Source of the DNA: Parabacteroides sp. TM07-1AC
GTDB lineage: Bacteria; Bacteroidota; Bacteroidia; Bacteroidales; Tannerellaceae
Assembly: GCF_003480915.1 (NCBI RefSeq)
Contig: NZ_QUKD01000002.1
Coordinates: forward strand, 490,091-554,090
Reading direction: 5' to 3'
DNA length: 64,000 bases
Position 1 is the first letter of the stretch. Every line of letters starts with the position of its first letter. The translations under genes and the position numbers were made by a program. Under the pieces are notes generated by a model that did not search any database, was not told the DNA's origin, and worked only from the letters and a program-made list of their open reading frames with translations. This document shows, one piece after another, positions 49,750-60,411 of this stretch.

Positions 49750-52662
49750 TCATCCTTCGTCCTGTTTAAAAAAACGTCCGGGAAACTCTGCGAATATAGC
49801 GATAATCGCTAATAATGCAAAGAAACCTATAACCAATAAATTAAATTTATAGGTAGAAAAATAAAATCCGCCCCAGTTTTTCTCATGACTATAGAAGGCG
49901 GCACGCCCCCAGTAGTTGTCGGGTTCCACATAAATAGTACCGACAAGCGGGTAAATACGGTTGTTCGTTTCTTTATACATGCGACGGTTTCCTGTCCCCA
50001 TTACCAGGTCTTCTATCGCCATATTATGGTGCGCCTTTTTCTGTGCAGTCAGCCATTCAGAACCATTTTCACGGCTTTGTTCCCGTTGTACCTGATCCAG
50101 ATAGGCCGTAAAATTATGTGCACGCTGATGCAATGCTGCCGCCGCCTTATCCAAATATGCAGAATAGTTTTCCCCTTCCGTATGTGGTTCGATACGGGCA
50201 GCACGGGCAAGCACAGCCAACTCATTTTCAACTGTTTTTCGTTTTACAGGATCATCACTGGTTGCAAGCTGTTCCGCCAGCGTCCGGACTTCCGGCAAAT
50301 GTACATTCTCATAATATTGAGCCAAATACTTTTCTTTCTCAATCGGGAAATAGGTCCGGTTGTACGCATTATCACAAAACTGTTCGACCATCAAAGCCTC
50401 GAAAGCCCAGCGCGAAGGGATCAGTTCTCCGATCAACGGCACAATGTTCTCATCGGAAGCACGGGTATTCAGATCGTCGAACTTGATCACCAAGCCACAA
50501 AGCAATATCTGAGGAATCAGCAAAAGCGGAATCGTAATATAGATGGCAACTACTGAACTCATGGTTTGCGACAGAATCAGACCTGTAAGGTTCGCCAGGA
50601 AAGAAGTAGCCCACAGGATACTCCACCAGATGAAAAACATCTCTCCCCCGACCCCAATGATTACATTTCCAACAGCTATGAATAACAAGGACTGAAGTCC
50701 GGAAACGAACAGCAGATAGATCATCTTGGAAGTCAGATAACTACTACGGCTCAACCGGAGAAAATGTTCCCGCTTCAGGATCGTCCGGTCTTTTATTATC
50801 TCTTCGGCACTGATACTCAGCCCCATGAAAGTCACTACGATCACAGCCATAAAGATATAGGATACAAAATTCTTATTGGTAAGCAACTCATATTCGCCAT
50901 CATCCACATAACGCGTCAGAAGTGCCACGATCAGCGCCAGCAACGGAGCCTCCAGCAAAGTGATGGCCAGGTATTGCTTGTTAGCCAGCTTCGTCCGGAT
51001 ATTTCTTTCCAGGAAAATCATGAATTGCCTGAACCAGGATGGTTTCTTCTGCAGATTCTCCGGCAACTCTTCTTCGCTTACCGGAGAAAAAGACGGACGT
51101 GAACGAAGATATTCTTCATGCCATTCTTCCGGAGTAAACTTACGGATATTAGTCTGGTTACCCGAATCGTCGATCTTCTTGGAATCGATGATATTCAGAA
51201 TCAACTCTGGATTTACGTTACCACAGGCACTACACACACTAATATCCGGATCCGTATATTTTGCCGCTTGCTTAAAATAGGTAATAGCCTCTATCGGATT
51301 CCCGTCGTAAATGGGATACCCCCCTTTATCCAACAACCATAAACGGTCGAACAACTTGTAAATTTCAGAAGAAGGCTGATGGATATTCACTACCACGAGC
51401 TTACCACGGTGTGTCTGTTCTTTCAGAAGCATGATCACTTTCTCCGAATCCGATGATGAAAGTCCGGAAGTTGGCTCATCCAAATACAGGATAGCCGGTT
51501 CACGGATCAGTTCGAGAGCGATATTGAGACGTTTCCGTTGTCCCCCGCTGATCGTTTTACGGATAGGGGAACCGACTTCCAGGTCCTTTATTTCCTCCAG
51601 CCCCAACTCTTTCAATACGGTATCCACCCGTTCTCCGATCTCCTGATCGGAAAGACAGGCAAAACAAAGACGGGCTGTATACAGAAGATTCTGATAAACG
51701 GTCAGTTCCTCGATCAGCAAATCATCCTGCGGAACAAAACCAATCAGCCGGCGTGCTTCGGGAGAATCGAGCAGATGCCCGTTCACAGTAATTGTTCCCT
51801 GGTCCGGACGGATATTCCCATTCATAATGCCCAACAACGTAGACTTACCGACTCCGCTTCCTCCCATAATGGCAACCAGCTGCCCGGATTCCAGATTAAA
51901 AGAGAAATTATGTAGTCCGTTACGGCTGTTCTTAAAAGTAAAATCAATATCCCGTCCCGCCAGACGAACGATTTCTTTCTGCTCATTCTTGTTGAAAACA
52001 GTAAGCAGGTCGCTATAATAAACAGGCAGGAACAATGGCCCCTTGAGTACACTGCTATGCTGCCAGGCATAAAACATATCCGGTGAAAGGGGAATATCGT
52101 TCATAAAGACCTGCCCGCTTCCATGATATGTAAATATCTGCTTATCAAACCGGCGGATAAAGAACACACGGATCATTCCCTCCATGCCTTTCCGCCTGAT
52201 ATGGTTACCGTCAGTTTCCTCTTCACCGCTGATCGTCAATAACGACGACGATGGCTTGCCTGTGATAAAGGCCAGCGAATCATCAAATTCCTCCTGTGAA
52301 ATAGCAAAGATATCCGCTACCAGACGGAAAAGAGCCATATGCTCATCCGCTTCCTTGCTGTTCGTATAGGCAAATTCAACAAAGCGGATCAACAGAAGCA
52401 ACTGTTCCTCTGCCCGCAACTTCACCTTCATTTGTTCGCAGATATTCCGCACGATCTGTTCCTTGTCGAGCACAAAGAGAGAATCGTCGTACATATCGCG
52501 CAACGCATTATAAAGTTCGATATATTCTTTATGGGATCGTACCCCGAAATGACTGGACAAATACGAATGAACGGCACGACTGGCCTGCTCCCTTTCAATA
52601 CGCACGGAAGAAGCAAAGATGGCAAATAGATTCAATAGTCCGTTCAGTATGGTTTCATTCAT
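49750..52662 (-). CDS. Large ABCG-like ABC exporter with N-terminal TerB-like domain
   Basis: 970 residues in one chain. Residues about 1-135 are helical and resemble a TerB-like domain. A linker leads to the nucleotide-binding domain with Walker A GGSGVGKST (267-275), signature ISGGQRKRLNIALEL, Walker B AILYLDEPTSGLSS and H-loop NIHQPSSE. A CxxC pair (CSACG) follows. An ABC2-type membrane domain comes next, interrupted by a roughly 190-residue charged region before the last helix, unusually large for the family. Half-transporters of this kind dimerise and export lipids or drugs; the substrate here is unknown. A downstream lipoprotein gene is probably co-transcribed. Confidence 0.85.
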   Translation of the reverse strand: MNETILNGLLNLFAIFASSVRIEREQASRAVHSYLSSHFGVRSHKEYIELYNALRDMYDDSLFVLDKEQIVRNICEQMKVKLRAEEQLLLLIRFVEFAYTNSKEADEHMALFRLVADIFAISQEEFDDSLAFITGKPSSSLLTISGEEETDGNHIRRKGMEGMIRVFFIRRFDKQIFTYHGSGQVFMNDIPLSPDMFYAWQHSSVLKGPLFLPVYYSDLLTVFNKNEQKEIVRLAGRDIDFTFKNSRNGLHNFSFNLESGQLVAIMGGSGVGKSTLLGIMNGNIRPDQGTITVNGHLLDSPEARRLIGFVPQDDLLIEELTVYQNLLYTARLCFACLSDQEIGERVDTVLKELGLEEIKDLEVGSPIRKTISGGQRKRLNIALELIREPAILYLDEPTSGLSSSDSEKVIMLLKEQTHRGKLVVVNIHQPSSEIYKLFDRLWLLDKGGYPIYDGNPIEAITYFKQAAKYTDPDISVCSACGNVNPELILNIIDSKKIDDSGNQTNIRKFTPEEWHEEYLRSRPSFSPVSEEELPENLQKKPSWFRQFMIFLERNIRTKLANKQYLAITLLEAPLLALIVALLTRYVDDGEYELLTNKNFVSYIFMAVIVVTFMGLSISAEEIIKDRTILKREHFLRLSRSSYLTSKMIYLLFVSGLQSLLFIAVGNVIIGVGGEMFFIWWSILWATSFLANLTGLILSQTMSSVVAIYITIPLLLIPQILLCGLVIKFDDLNTRASDENIVPLIGELIPSRWAFEALMVEQFCDNAYNRTYFPIEKEKYLAQYYENVHLPEVRTLAEQLATSDDPVKRKTVENELAVLARAARIEPHTEGENYSAYLDKAAAALHQRAHNFTAYLDQVQREQSRENGSEWLTAQKKAHHNMAIEDLVMGTGNRRMYKETNNRIYPLVGTIYVEPDNYWGRAAFYSHEKNWGGFYFSTYKFNLLVIGFFALLAIIAIFAEFPGRFFKQDEG

Positions 52663-52814
52663 TTGCTTGGCTGTTATTTGTCTGTATAATGATAAATAAA
52701 GTTACAAATATAACAAGAATCGATAGGTTTGGCGAAAGATTCGAACAAAACATTCCAATTAAGAGTATAAAAAGAATACTCACCAGGCAAGAACATCCAC
52801 CTCATCAAAAAACA

Positions 52815-52846
52815 AAAAGCAGCCATCCCCAAAGACAGCTGCTTTT
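52815..52846 (-). terminator. Terminator of the tRNA-Thr transcript
   Basis: AAAAGCAGC (52815-52823) and GCTGCTTTT (52838-52846) form a 9-bp stem; the minus strand continues with UGUUUUUUG. It begins 10 nt past the tRNA 3' end. Confidence 0.8.
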
Positions 52847-52855
52847 ATTTTATTG

Positions 52856-52928
<73 letters not shown>

Positions 52929-52985
52929 AACAAACTATATTGCTATTGTTACTTGTTTTTCAATCCGGGCACAAAGATAAAAACT

Positions 52986-53447
52986 CTATTCGACATCTGA
53001 AAGAAGTTTTGTCAAAAAATCATCTAAATCTGCATCCAAATCTTTCAACAACGGATCATCCGCCCGTAAAAGCTCGTCGTCAATGAAGAGAAGCTCCTCT
53101 ATTACAACAAAATCCTCATCCGTCAAGCTGACAGAGAAAGGTTTCATTATATGAGGGCTGTCAAAAGCATTTTTCGCAACCAAAAGAGTCAGCACAGATT
53201 TTACGGTGTTGGCTACCTGCTTATTGAATTGTTCTTCTTCACAGGGACAACCTACCCAATCAAAAACAATTACTTTATCCAGTAATCGTTCCTCTTCGTC
53301 GTAGATTTGCAATTCCCCGCTTTCAGGATCAGCCTGGACATATAAATCGCTATAATAGCCGGTAGAATCTTCTGCAGTCAATTTGTTAATGGCAGAAGTA
53401 AATGTTGTCTCCAGGACAGACTGAATCTTTGCATTATTTGCACTCAT
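52986..53447 (-). CDS. Acidic hypothetical protein
   Basis: 153 residues, no signal peptide, strongly acidic, ending in an Asp/Leu-rich stretch (LLRADDPLLKDLDADLDDFL). It contains VFDWVGCPCEEEQFNKQVANTVKSVL, where the paired cysteines are noteworthy. I do not recognise the family. It has its own -7 box at 53482 and lies 58 nt from the tRNA gene. Confidence 0.65.
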   Translation of the reverse strand: MSANNAKIQSVLETTFTSAINKLTAEDSTGYYSDLYVQADPESGELQIYDEEERLLDKVIVFDWVGCPCEEEQFNKQVANTVKSVLTLLVAKNAFDSPHIMKPFSVSLTDEDFVVIEELLFIDDELLRADDPLLKDLDADLDDFLTKLLSDVE

Positions 53448-53481
53448 AACTCTTTTTTTATTCTTTTTTCGAATCGTCTGT

Positions 53482-53489
53482 CAAAAGTA
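53482..53489 (-). promoter_or_regulatory. -7 box upstream of the acidic hypothetical gene
   Basis: The minus strand reads TACTTTTG, a full consensus match, 34 nt before the start codon. No clear -33 box. Confidence 0.5.
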
Positions 53490-53514
53490 ATAATAATTCG
53501 GAGAATATATGATA

Positions 53515-54549
53515 TTATTCTCCAAATTGCATGTTAAGTTTTTTATCTGAACGTACCCGGTTACGTAACACCTCTACATAAAGCGCTAAAAGTTTGGTAT
53601 TCTTGCCGTCCTCGCCTTCTCCTTTTTTAAATAACTCAGCCGATTTATTCGCCCATTCATAGGCTTCATCCAGTTTTGTTTTCATTTCATAGCCCAAAGC
53701 GATATTGGATGCAGCCTTTGCTTTTGCCTTCCAACCGCCTGACTTTTCATATAAATGCTCCCAATACTCAACCGCCTTATCCCATTTCTCGGACTGGGCA
53801 TAAGCCGAAGCTTCTTTCCATTTCGTTCCCATGCCGGTATAAAACCACCGTGTCTCATTATTCCAGTGAGGGACAAAATTCGGACTGGTTTTCATTCCTA
53901 TATATTCCGCAGACGCACGCAACGCGTTTTCTGAAGAAGGCAGGAACTTATCAAGAAGAATCAGATTAGGGGCCTCTTCATTAAAAAAGACACTATCGGC
54001 CACATAGACTGTAGCCAGAGGATTCGGTCTGCCGGGAAGATAACCGCGCACGACTCCCGATATCTTTACCTGAATCTCACCTCCCACATAACCTTCCGCA
54101 TAAGCCATGATATTTTTCTTCGATTCGAATAACAAACGGTCGATGGAAACCACCGCGTCTGTCCCGGTTTCGTCGCACAATTCCTGCACCTGATCCTGCG
54201 TCAGTTTCTTGTCTTCATAGTAGACATCATCTTTACGAACAGCATCATGATAGAGAAGCACATCATTAAAGAAAGAGATATCAGCCATTGCTTTCCCTAA
54301 ACCACTACAAGCATAGAACAAAGCACTGTCAGCCTTCACCCTGCAAGTATCCACCTTATCACCAAATAACGTGAACTCACACCCGACATCATCCGGCTGA
54401 TGGACAGCATTGTTCACTACCAGGATCTTACCGACATTACCAGGAAAGGTAATCTCGGCAGGATTGTAAGTCTCTATACCCACATAATTCACTGAACTAC
54501 AGGAGGCTAAAAAGCAAACACTTAACAAACAACAGGCAACTCTCATCAC
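53515..54549 (-). CDS. DUF6340-like lipoprotein
   Basis: 344 residues. Lipoprotein signal ending in LASC (about Cys17), then SSVNYVGIETYNPAEITFP, typical of DUF6340 proteins of Bacteroidota. The central part includes ELCDETGTDAVVSIDRLLFES. The last 110 residues are TPR-like (two or more helical pairs, ASAYAQSEKWDKAVEYWEHLYEKS onwards). Function unknown. It follows the TIM-barrel gene by 39 nt in the same direction. Confidence 0.78.
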   Translation of the reverse strand: MMRVACCLLSVCFLASCSSVNYVGIETYNPAEITFPGNVGKILVVNNAVHQPDDVGCEFTLFGDKVDTCRVKADSALFYACSGLGKAMADISFFNDVLLYHDAVRKDDVYYEDKKLTQDQVQELCDETGTDAVVSIDRLLFESKKNIMAYAEGYVGGEIQVKISGVVRGYLPGRPNPLATVYVADSVFFNEEAPNLILLDKFLPSSENALRASAEYIGMKTSPNFVPHWNNETRWFYTGMGTKWKEASAYAQSEKWDKAVEYWEHLYEKSGGWKAKAKAASNIALGYEMKTKLDEAYEWANKSAELFKKGEGEDGKNTKLLALYVEVLRNRVRSDKKLNMQFGE

Positions 54550-54588
54550 TCTTACTATTAAAGGAGGCGCACTGATTTGCGCCCCTAA

Positions 54589-55440
54589 TTATACAATATC
54601 ACTCACAGCCTTGAAATAGCCGATCGATTCAGCTATACCAAGGAAAGGATCTTTCATATCCTTTTCATATTCAAGACTACACATTCCGGTATAGTTCACT
54701 TCACGCATCATCTTCATCAATGCCGGGAAGTCTATTTTACCCCGTCCGATTTCGATACCGACACCCGCTTTCGAAGCATCCGTCACATCTTTGATATGCA
54801 TGTCAAACACACGAGTATGATACTTCTTCAAATCCGTCACCGGATTGCATCCGTTACGCAGGTCGTGACCGATATCCAGGCACATTCCGATACGCGGATC
54901 CAGATCTTTCGTATGTTCCCAGACATCTGTCGCATCCGGATACGTTTTAATATCGGGACCATGCAGATGGATCGCATAATTAAAGTCGTATTCCTTTACT
55001 TTCTTGTCCACATAAGGAAGCAATTCGTAATTGGGAACGCCCACAATCAGTTTTACACCTACGCGTTTCGCATACTCGAAAGCACGGTCTATTTCCGCTT
55101 CACTCTTCATATATATAGGACCAACGGCATAACCTGTTACCTTATGGGCAGCGCATTTATCATGAAATGCTTTAATCTGTTCATCGGTGCTATCCATCGG
55201 CAAGTGGAAATCCTTGATGCAAAGATAATGAATATCGAGTCTCTGCAATGTCTTCAAAGTGGTATCCAGGTCAAAATTAACAAATGTATAGCCTGCCATA
55301 CCCAAACGCCAAGGATTAATCGACTTTGCCGCTTTAGGAATGATCCGGTCCGGCAAACCGGCTTTTACTACCCCTGCCGATCCTAACAATAAAGCGCCGG
55401 CAAGCCCTTGTCTAAAAAATTTTCTTCTAGAATTCTCCAT
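54589..55440 (-). CDS. Exported TIM-barrel sugar phosphate isomerase/epimerase-like protein
   Basis: 283 residues. The twin-arginine signal NSRRKFFRQGLAGALLLGSAGVVKAG marks it for folded export. The body is an AP-endonuclease-2/xylose-isomerase-like barrel: LCIKDFHLPMDS, metal-ligand regions around HLHGPDIKTYPDA, MCLDIGHD, DMHIKDVTDASK and the closing CSLEYEKDMKDP. Relatives isomerise hydroxypyruvate or keto sugars with divalent metal. It lies 27 nt after the TPR histidine kinase gene and before the DUF6340 gene, a likely three-gene unit. Confidence 0.85.
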   Translation of the reverse strand: MENSRRKFFRQGLAGALLLGSAGVVKAGLPDRIIPKAAKSINPWRLGMAGYTFVNFDLDTTLKTLQRLDIHYLCIKDFHLPMDSTDEQIKAFHDKCAAHKVTGYAVGPIYMKSEAEIDRAFEYAKRVGVKLIVGVPNYELLPYVDKKVKEYDFNYAIHLHGPDIKTYPDATDVWEHTKDLDPRIGMCLDIGHDLRNGCNPVTDLKKYHTRVFDMHIKDVTDASKAGVGIEIGRGKIDFPALMKMMREVNYTGMCSLEYEKDMKDPFLGIAESIGYFKAVSDIV

Positions 55441-55467
55441 GGTATATAATAATGTATATAAAATATG

Positions 55468-57435
55468 TTACGGTTTCTTCAAGGGCAGCACTACAATAAA
55501 GGTAGATCCCTCACCAAACCGGGAAGAAACGCTGATTGTTCCTCCCATCTGAGAAATAAGTCCTTTACAAATTGCTAACCCCAGTCCTACCCCTTTGCTC
55601 CAGTCATTCAGCTGGACGAAACGGCTGAATATCTTTTCCAACTTATCTTCGGGAATACCTTCACCCGAATCTTCCACAGAAAAGACGACATCCGTCTCCG
55701 TCACCTCATAACCCAAACGGATAAAACCTTTTTCCGTATGCTTGATTGCATTGGTCAGCAAGTTAGTAAGAATTTGCGTAAGACGGTTACGATCGGTATA
55801 AAAAAGTTGTTGGGGACTATTATTTAGTTGTAGTTCCACTCCTTCCGGTATGCGTAGCAGGATGACATTGTAAATTTCTTTCATCAAGACAGAAAGCTCA
55901 CAATCAGCGTAATGAAGCGCCATTGTATTCGATTCGATCTTTGACAGATCCAGTACATCCGTGATCAGCCGTTGGAGCAATTCATTATTACTTTGAATAA
56001 TATTGGCATATTCCTGGCGGGTTTCGACATCCTCCTCATCGACCAGCACCTGGGAAAAACCGACAATAGCATTCAGCGGTGTCCGTATCTCATGATTCAT
56101 GTTCGCCAGGAAAGCCGACTTCAAATGATCCGCTTCTTCAGCCTTCTCCTTAGCCAGTTTCAGTTGCTGTCCATACCGGTGACGGCTATAAGAAATATAT
56201 CCCAACAAACAACACAAAACGAACAAAAATATAACTCCTCCTCCCATTAATAACAAATGGGAATGTGTCTGCGAAACCTCCAGGTCCATTTGCTTATTCT
56301 TCAACTCCAGCTTGTCCACTTCATGCTGTGTTTTCATTTCTGCCAGCTCATTGTAAAAATGAACTTTCGACAAAGAATCATTCAGAGCAGCATACTCTTT
56401 ATAAGCCAACGAAGCACTCTTGTTTCTTCCGGCATCCAACAGGACATCTGCCTTATCTTTTAACATTTCAAGATAAAGAGACATTGAGTTTCTCATGCGC
56501 CAGACAGGCAATAACGAATCGTAAATGGCTAAAGCTTTATCATATTCTTTATTCTGTTTATAATAAGCCGCATAAATTGTCTTCAATTCGCTCCCGTAGT
56601 TATACATTTCATATTTATTCAGAAGAGCCTGAGCTTTTTGCAGATGCACCAAAGCTTCCCGAAACTCTTTCCTGTCTATATAGGCTAAAGCATAATGCCT
56701 GTGTACCACATACTCCAGGTAGTAAATTGGCATCTCTTCGTCCAGCCAGGTTATCTTCCTGTCCTTGCATATCTTTACATAATCATCCAAACGCCTGGTG
56801 TATTTCATTTTCAAGTCCGAAGTATGCGCCTTGTTCATCAACTGCCGGATAATATTAATACGTTTAATCAAAGGAGCATTCCTCATCTCCATGCTTTTCA
56901 GGACTTCCTCATATAAAGCGACGCCCTCTTCACCTAAGTTATTGGATAAATAAAAGTCAGCCAGTGCCTGATTTGCCATCTCCAGTCCTTCCGGAAATTT
57001 TAAGTTCTCAGCTTCCTGCTTCAAACCGGTAACATATTTCAGTGCTTCTTCATTCTTTTTTGAACGGGTCAGCACATAAATGTACCATGCCTTCATCCGG
57101 AAATACTCGACATACCGCTTTTGTTCATTAAAAAGAGGCAATGCCTTTTGCATCCAGAAATACATACTATCCGGATTTTTAGAGAAATAATACCGAACAT
57201 AACAGAACATGGCACTTGCTTCATGATAACGATCCTTCTCATTCCGTGATCGTTCCAGCAACTGCGTAGTATAGTCAAAACCTTTTTGTTGCTGCACATG
57301 TGCCTGTGCCAGAATAAACAGCGAATCCAACGACAATGTCGTATCCTTGCTTTCGGTACCATATAAAGTTAAAGGGAGACCCAATCCCCACAATAAACAA
57401 GAAAAGATCAGCAACCAACTTTTCACTTCCCCCAT
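55468..57435 (-). CDS. TPR-containing membrane histidine kinase
   Basis: 655 residues. A signal peptide is followed by a periplasmic TPR array (about 30-375) and a coiled coil. One transmembrane helix (about 395-420), a HisKA domain with the H-box FLANMNHEIRTPLNAIVGFSQ and a HATPase domain follow: LTNLLTNAIKHTEKG (N), VEDSGEGIPEDKL (G1), VGLGLAICKGLI (G2). It has no receiver or DNA-binding domain of its own, so its response regulator must be elsewhere. It is first in a probable unit with the TIM-barrel and DUF6340 genes. Confidence 0.92.
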   Translation of the reverse strand: MGEVKSWLLIFSCLLWGLGLPLTLYGTESKDTTLSLDSLFILAQAHVQQQKGFDYTTQLLERSRNEKDRYHEASAMFCYVRYYFSKNPDSMYFWMQKALPLFNEQKRYVEYFRMKAWYIYVLTRSKKNEEALKYVTGLKQEAENLKFPEGLEMANQALADFYLSNNLGEEGVALYEEVLKSMEMRNAPLIKRINIIRQLMNKAHTSDLKMKYTRRLDDYVKICKDRKITWLDEEMPIYYLEYVVHRHYALAYIDRKEFREALVHLQKAQALLNKYEMYNYGSELKTIYAAYYKQNKEYDKALAIYDSLLPVWRMRNSMSLYLEMLKDKADVLLDAGRNKSASLAYKEYAALNDSLSKVHFYNELAEMKTQHEVDKLELKNKQMDLEVSQTHSHLLLMGGGVIFLFVLCCLLGYISYSRHRYGQQLKLAKEKAEEADHLKSAFLANMNHEIRTPLNAIVGFSQVLVDEEDVETRQEYANIIQSNNELLQRLITDVLDLSKIESNTMALHYADCELSVLMKEIYNVILLRIPEGVELQLNNSPQQLFYTDRNRLTQILTNLLTNAIKHTEKGFIRLGYEVTETDVVFSVEDSGEGIPEDKLEKIFSRFVQLNDWSKGVGLGLAICKGLISQMGGTISVSSRFGEGSTFIVVLPLKKP

Positions 57436-57480
57436 TTTTTATAGCTCTTGCATATATTTCAATGGCTGCAAGTTAGCAAA

Positions 57481-57502
57481 AAAAGAACTCTGTTGTTCTT
57501 TT
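57481..57502 (-). terminator. Second tandem terminator after valS
   Basis: AAAAGAAC (57481-57488) and GTTCTTTT (57495-57502) form a perfect 8-bp stem with a 6-nt loop; the minus strand continues with U-rich sequence (complement of A-run 57478-57484). It backs up the stem at 57520-57565. Confidence 0.7.
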
Positions 57503-57519
57503 ACGTCACAAAATAAAAC

Positions 57520-57565
57520 AAAAACATCCATATTTGTCCAAACAGAGACAAACATGGATGTTTTT
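57520..57565 (-). terminator. Terminator of valS
   Basis: Arms 57520-57538 and 57547-57565 pair along 19 nt with one mismatch and an 8-nt loop (core AACATCCAT with ATGGATGTT), followed on the minus strand by UGUUUUA-type sequence. It lies 21 nt past the valS stop codon. Confidence 0.85.
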
Positions 57566-57585
57566 TATGTGTAAAGGTACCTTCC

Positions 57586-60201
57586 TTATTTCGTCAATGC
57601 AGCAATGCTCTCCTCTATCGATTTGATCTTGCTTTCGGCATCGGCTTGTTTCTTACGTTCCATATCGATTACCTTAGCCGGGGCTTTGCTTACAAAGCTT
57701 TCGTTGCTCAGTTTCTTTATAACGGAAGCGAGGAAGCCCTGCTGATATTTCAGTTCTTCACGCAATTTAGCCAACTCTTCTTCCACATTGATCATACTGC
57801 CCAGAGGAACAGCATATTCCGTGGTACGAACCAGGAAGGATACAGCACCGGCAGCCTTATCGTCAGTCTTTGTTATCTCTGACAGGTTACACATCTTAGC
57901 GATTACCGGATTGAAAGCATCGTTATGATCGCCCAATACCTGTAAAGTCAATTCTTCCTTATTCGGAATATTCTTCTGCAGACGGATCGTACGGACACCG
58001 CTCACAATCTCTTTCACGATCTCGAATGATTCCAGATAAGCAGCATCCACCGGCGTAACTTCAGGCATTAATGCAACCATCAGACTTTCTCCTTCTTTAC
58101 GCGGTTCGAGAGCCTGCCATAATTCTTCCGTAATAAACGGCATGAACGGATGGAGCAGACGAAGCAACGCGTCGAAGAAACCGAGTGTTGCCTGATAAGT
58201 CACCTTATCGATCGGCAGTTGATAGCCCGGCTTGATCATTTCCAGATACCAGGAAGAGAATTCATCCCAGAACAGTTTATAGATAACCATCATCGCTTCG
58301 CTCAGACGGTATTTGCTGAACAGATCGTCTACCTCAGCAATCGTCTTATCCAACTGCATCTTGAACCATTTGACAGCAGTAGCCGATGCTTCCGGCTGTG
58401 CAATCGTATCGTCGACCGTCCAACCTTTGATCAGACGGAAGGCATTCCATATCTTGTTATTGAAATTACGTCCCTGTTCGCACAAAGCTTCGTCGAAAGG
58501 AATATCGTTTCCGGCAGGTGCTGCCATCATCAATCCCATACGAACGCCGTCGGCTCCGTACTGTTCGATCAGCAATAACGGATCGGGAGAGTTTCCTAAT
58601 GACTTCGACATCTTACGTCCGAGTTTATCGCGAACGATACCGGTAAAGTAAACATTCTTGAACGGCATATCGCCTCTGTATTCGTAACCTGCCATAATCA
58701 TACGGGCTACCCAGAAGAAGATGATATCCGGCCCTGTTACCAGATCGCTGGTAGGATAGTAATAGTTGATCTCTTCGTTATCCGGGTTATTGATGCCGTC
58801 GAATAGAGAGATCGGCCATAACCAGGAAGAGAACCAGGTATCCAGACAGTCGTCGTCCTGACGAAGATCGGCCATTGTCAGTGCCGGATTCTTTTGTTTC
58901 GCCAGTTCCAATGCCTTTTCAGGTGTTTCGGCTACCACATAACCGCCTTCCGGCAGATAATAAGCCGGGATACGATGTCCCCACCACAACTGACGGCTGA
59001 TGCACCAGTCCTTGATGTTCTCCATCCAGTGACGGTATGTATTCTTGAACTTAGGCGGATAGAACTTCAGGTCGTCATTCATAACCGGAGTCAAAGCGAT
59101 CTGTGCCAGGTGTTCCATCTTCAGGAACCATTGCATAGACAATTTCGGTTCGATAGGCACATTGGTACGTTCCGAATAACCTACCTTATTTTCGTATGCT
59201 TCTACCTTTTCCAACAGGCCGGCAGCTTCCAGGTCTTTTTCGATCTGTGTACGAACATCGAAACGATCCATACCGATATACAAGCCGGCGGCTTCGCTCA
59301 GTGTTCCGTTATCGTTGAAGATATCGATGGAAGGCAAGTTATATTTCTCGCCCAGCATATAGTCGTTTACGTCATGGGCCGGAGTTACTTTCAGGCAACC
59401 TGTACCGAATTCGATATCTACATAATCGTCCTCGATAACCGGGATCACACGGTTTACCAGCGGAACGATCACTTTCTTACCTTTCAGGTGCTGGTTCTTC
59501 GGGTCGTTCGGATTGATACACATGGCGGTATCCCCCATGATCGTTTCCGGACGGGTAGTTGCAACAACGGCGTAACCGTCTTCCCCTTCGATTTTATAAC
59601 GGAGGTAAAACAGTTTGCTATGTTCTTCTTTATAAATTACTTCTTCATCAGAAAGAGCAGTCAGGGCCTTCGGGTCCCAGTTTACCATACGCACGCCACG
59701 ATAGATCAGGCCTTTGTCGAACAGGTCGACAAAAACTTTCAATACGCTTTCCGAACGTTTTTCGTCCATCGTAAAAGCCGTACGGTCCCAATCGCAGGAT
59801 GCACCCAGTTTACGTAACTGTTTCAGGATGATACCTCCGTGTTCTTCTTTCCATTCCCAGGCATGTTTCAGGAATTCATCGCGGGTCAGGTCGGTCTTTT
59901 TGATTCCCTGCTGTGCCAGTCTGTTCACCACCTTTGCCTCGGTAGCGATAGATGCGTGGTCGGTACCCGGTACCCAGCAAGCATTCTTACCCAACATACG
60001 GGCACGACGGATCAAGATATCCTGAATGGTATTGTTAAGCATGTGTCCCATGTGAAGTACGCCGGTGACGTTAGGAGGCGGAATGACGATTGTGTACGGT
60101 TCGCGACCGTCCGGTTTCGACTTGAAAAAGCCGTTATCCAACCAATACTGATACCACTTTCCCTCTACTTCTGCGGGATTGTACTTACTTGCAATTTCCA
60201 T
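57586..60201 (-). CDS. valS: Valine-tRNA ligase
   Basis: 871 residues, class Ia synthetase. The HIGH motif reads HMGH (50-53, in [14 protein letters not shown]) and KMSKS is intact (530-534). The editing domain shows [15 protein letters not shown]. The C-terminal coiled-coil arm (about 810-871) is present. It charges tRNA-Val in the cytoplasm. It appears monocistronic, with a -7 box at 60265 and tandem terminators after it. Confidence 0.97.
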   Translation of the reverse strand: MEIASKYNPAEVEGKWYQYWLDNGFFKSKPDGREPYTIVIPPPNVTGVLHMGHMLNNTIQDILIRRARMLGKNACWVPGTDHASIATEAKVVNRLAQQGIKKTDLTRDEFLKHAWEWKEEHGGIILKQLRKLGASCDWDRTAFTMDEKRSESVLKVFVDLFDKGLIYRGVRMVNWDPKALTALSDEEVIYKEEHSKLFYLRYKIEGEDGYAVVATTRPETIMGDTAMCINPNDPKNQHLKGKKVIVPLVNRVIPVIEDDYVDIEFGTGCLKVTPAHDVNDYMLGEKYNLPSIDIFNDNGTLSEAAGLYIGMDRFDVRTQIEKDLEAAGLLEKVEAYENKVGYSERTNVPIEPKLSMQWFLKMEHLAQIALTPVMNDDLKFYPPKFKNTYRHWMENIKDWCISRQLWWGHRIPAYYLPEGGYVVAETPEKALELAKQKNPALTMADLRQDDDCLDTWFSSWLWPISLFDGINNPDNEEINYYYPTSDLVTGPDIIFFWVARMIMAGYEYRGDMPFKNVYFTGIVRDKLGRKMSKSLGNSPDPLLLIEQYGADGVRMGLMMAAPAGNDIPFDEALCEQGRNFNNKIWNAFRLIKGWTVDDTIAQPEASATAVKWFKMQLDKTIAEVDDLFSKYRLSEAMMVIYKLFWDEFSSWYLEMIKPGYQLPIDKVTYQATLGFFDALLRLLHPFMPFITEELWQALEPRKEGESLMVALMPEVTPVDAAYLESFEIVKEIVSGVRTIRLQKNIPNKEELTLQVLGDHNDAFNPVIAKMCNLSEITKTDDKAAGAVSFLVRTTEYAVPLGSMINVEEELAKLREELKYQQGFLASVIKKLSNESFVSKAPAKVIDMERKKQADAESKIKSIEESIAALTK

Positions 60202-60264
60202 ATTGTTTTATTCAAATTATATCTATGTTCAATACAGACAAAAAAGTCCGTCATTTTTCAGACG

Positions 60265-60272
60265 CAAAAGTA
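60265..60272 (-). promoter_or_regulatory. -7 box upstream of valS
   Basis: The minus strand reads TACTTTTG, a full match, 63 nt before the start codon. I saw no tRNA-sensing leader in this stretch. Confidence 0.55.
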
Positions 60273-60411
60273 CAAAAATAATAGTAATATAGATAAGCCC
60301 GTAAATGCTAAATTTTATATTTCCTCACATTCAGAATTAATCATTAATGCTAATTCCGAACTGCATCTGTTATTTTTCTTGCTATTTACAAGAGGTCTCC
60401 CTATCTACTTA

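Noticed and set aside
60202-60411. Possible T-box-like or leader control in front of valS
   Set aside because: No conserved T-box core or leader peptide could be found; only a -7 box is visible.
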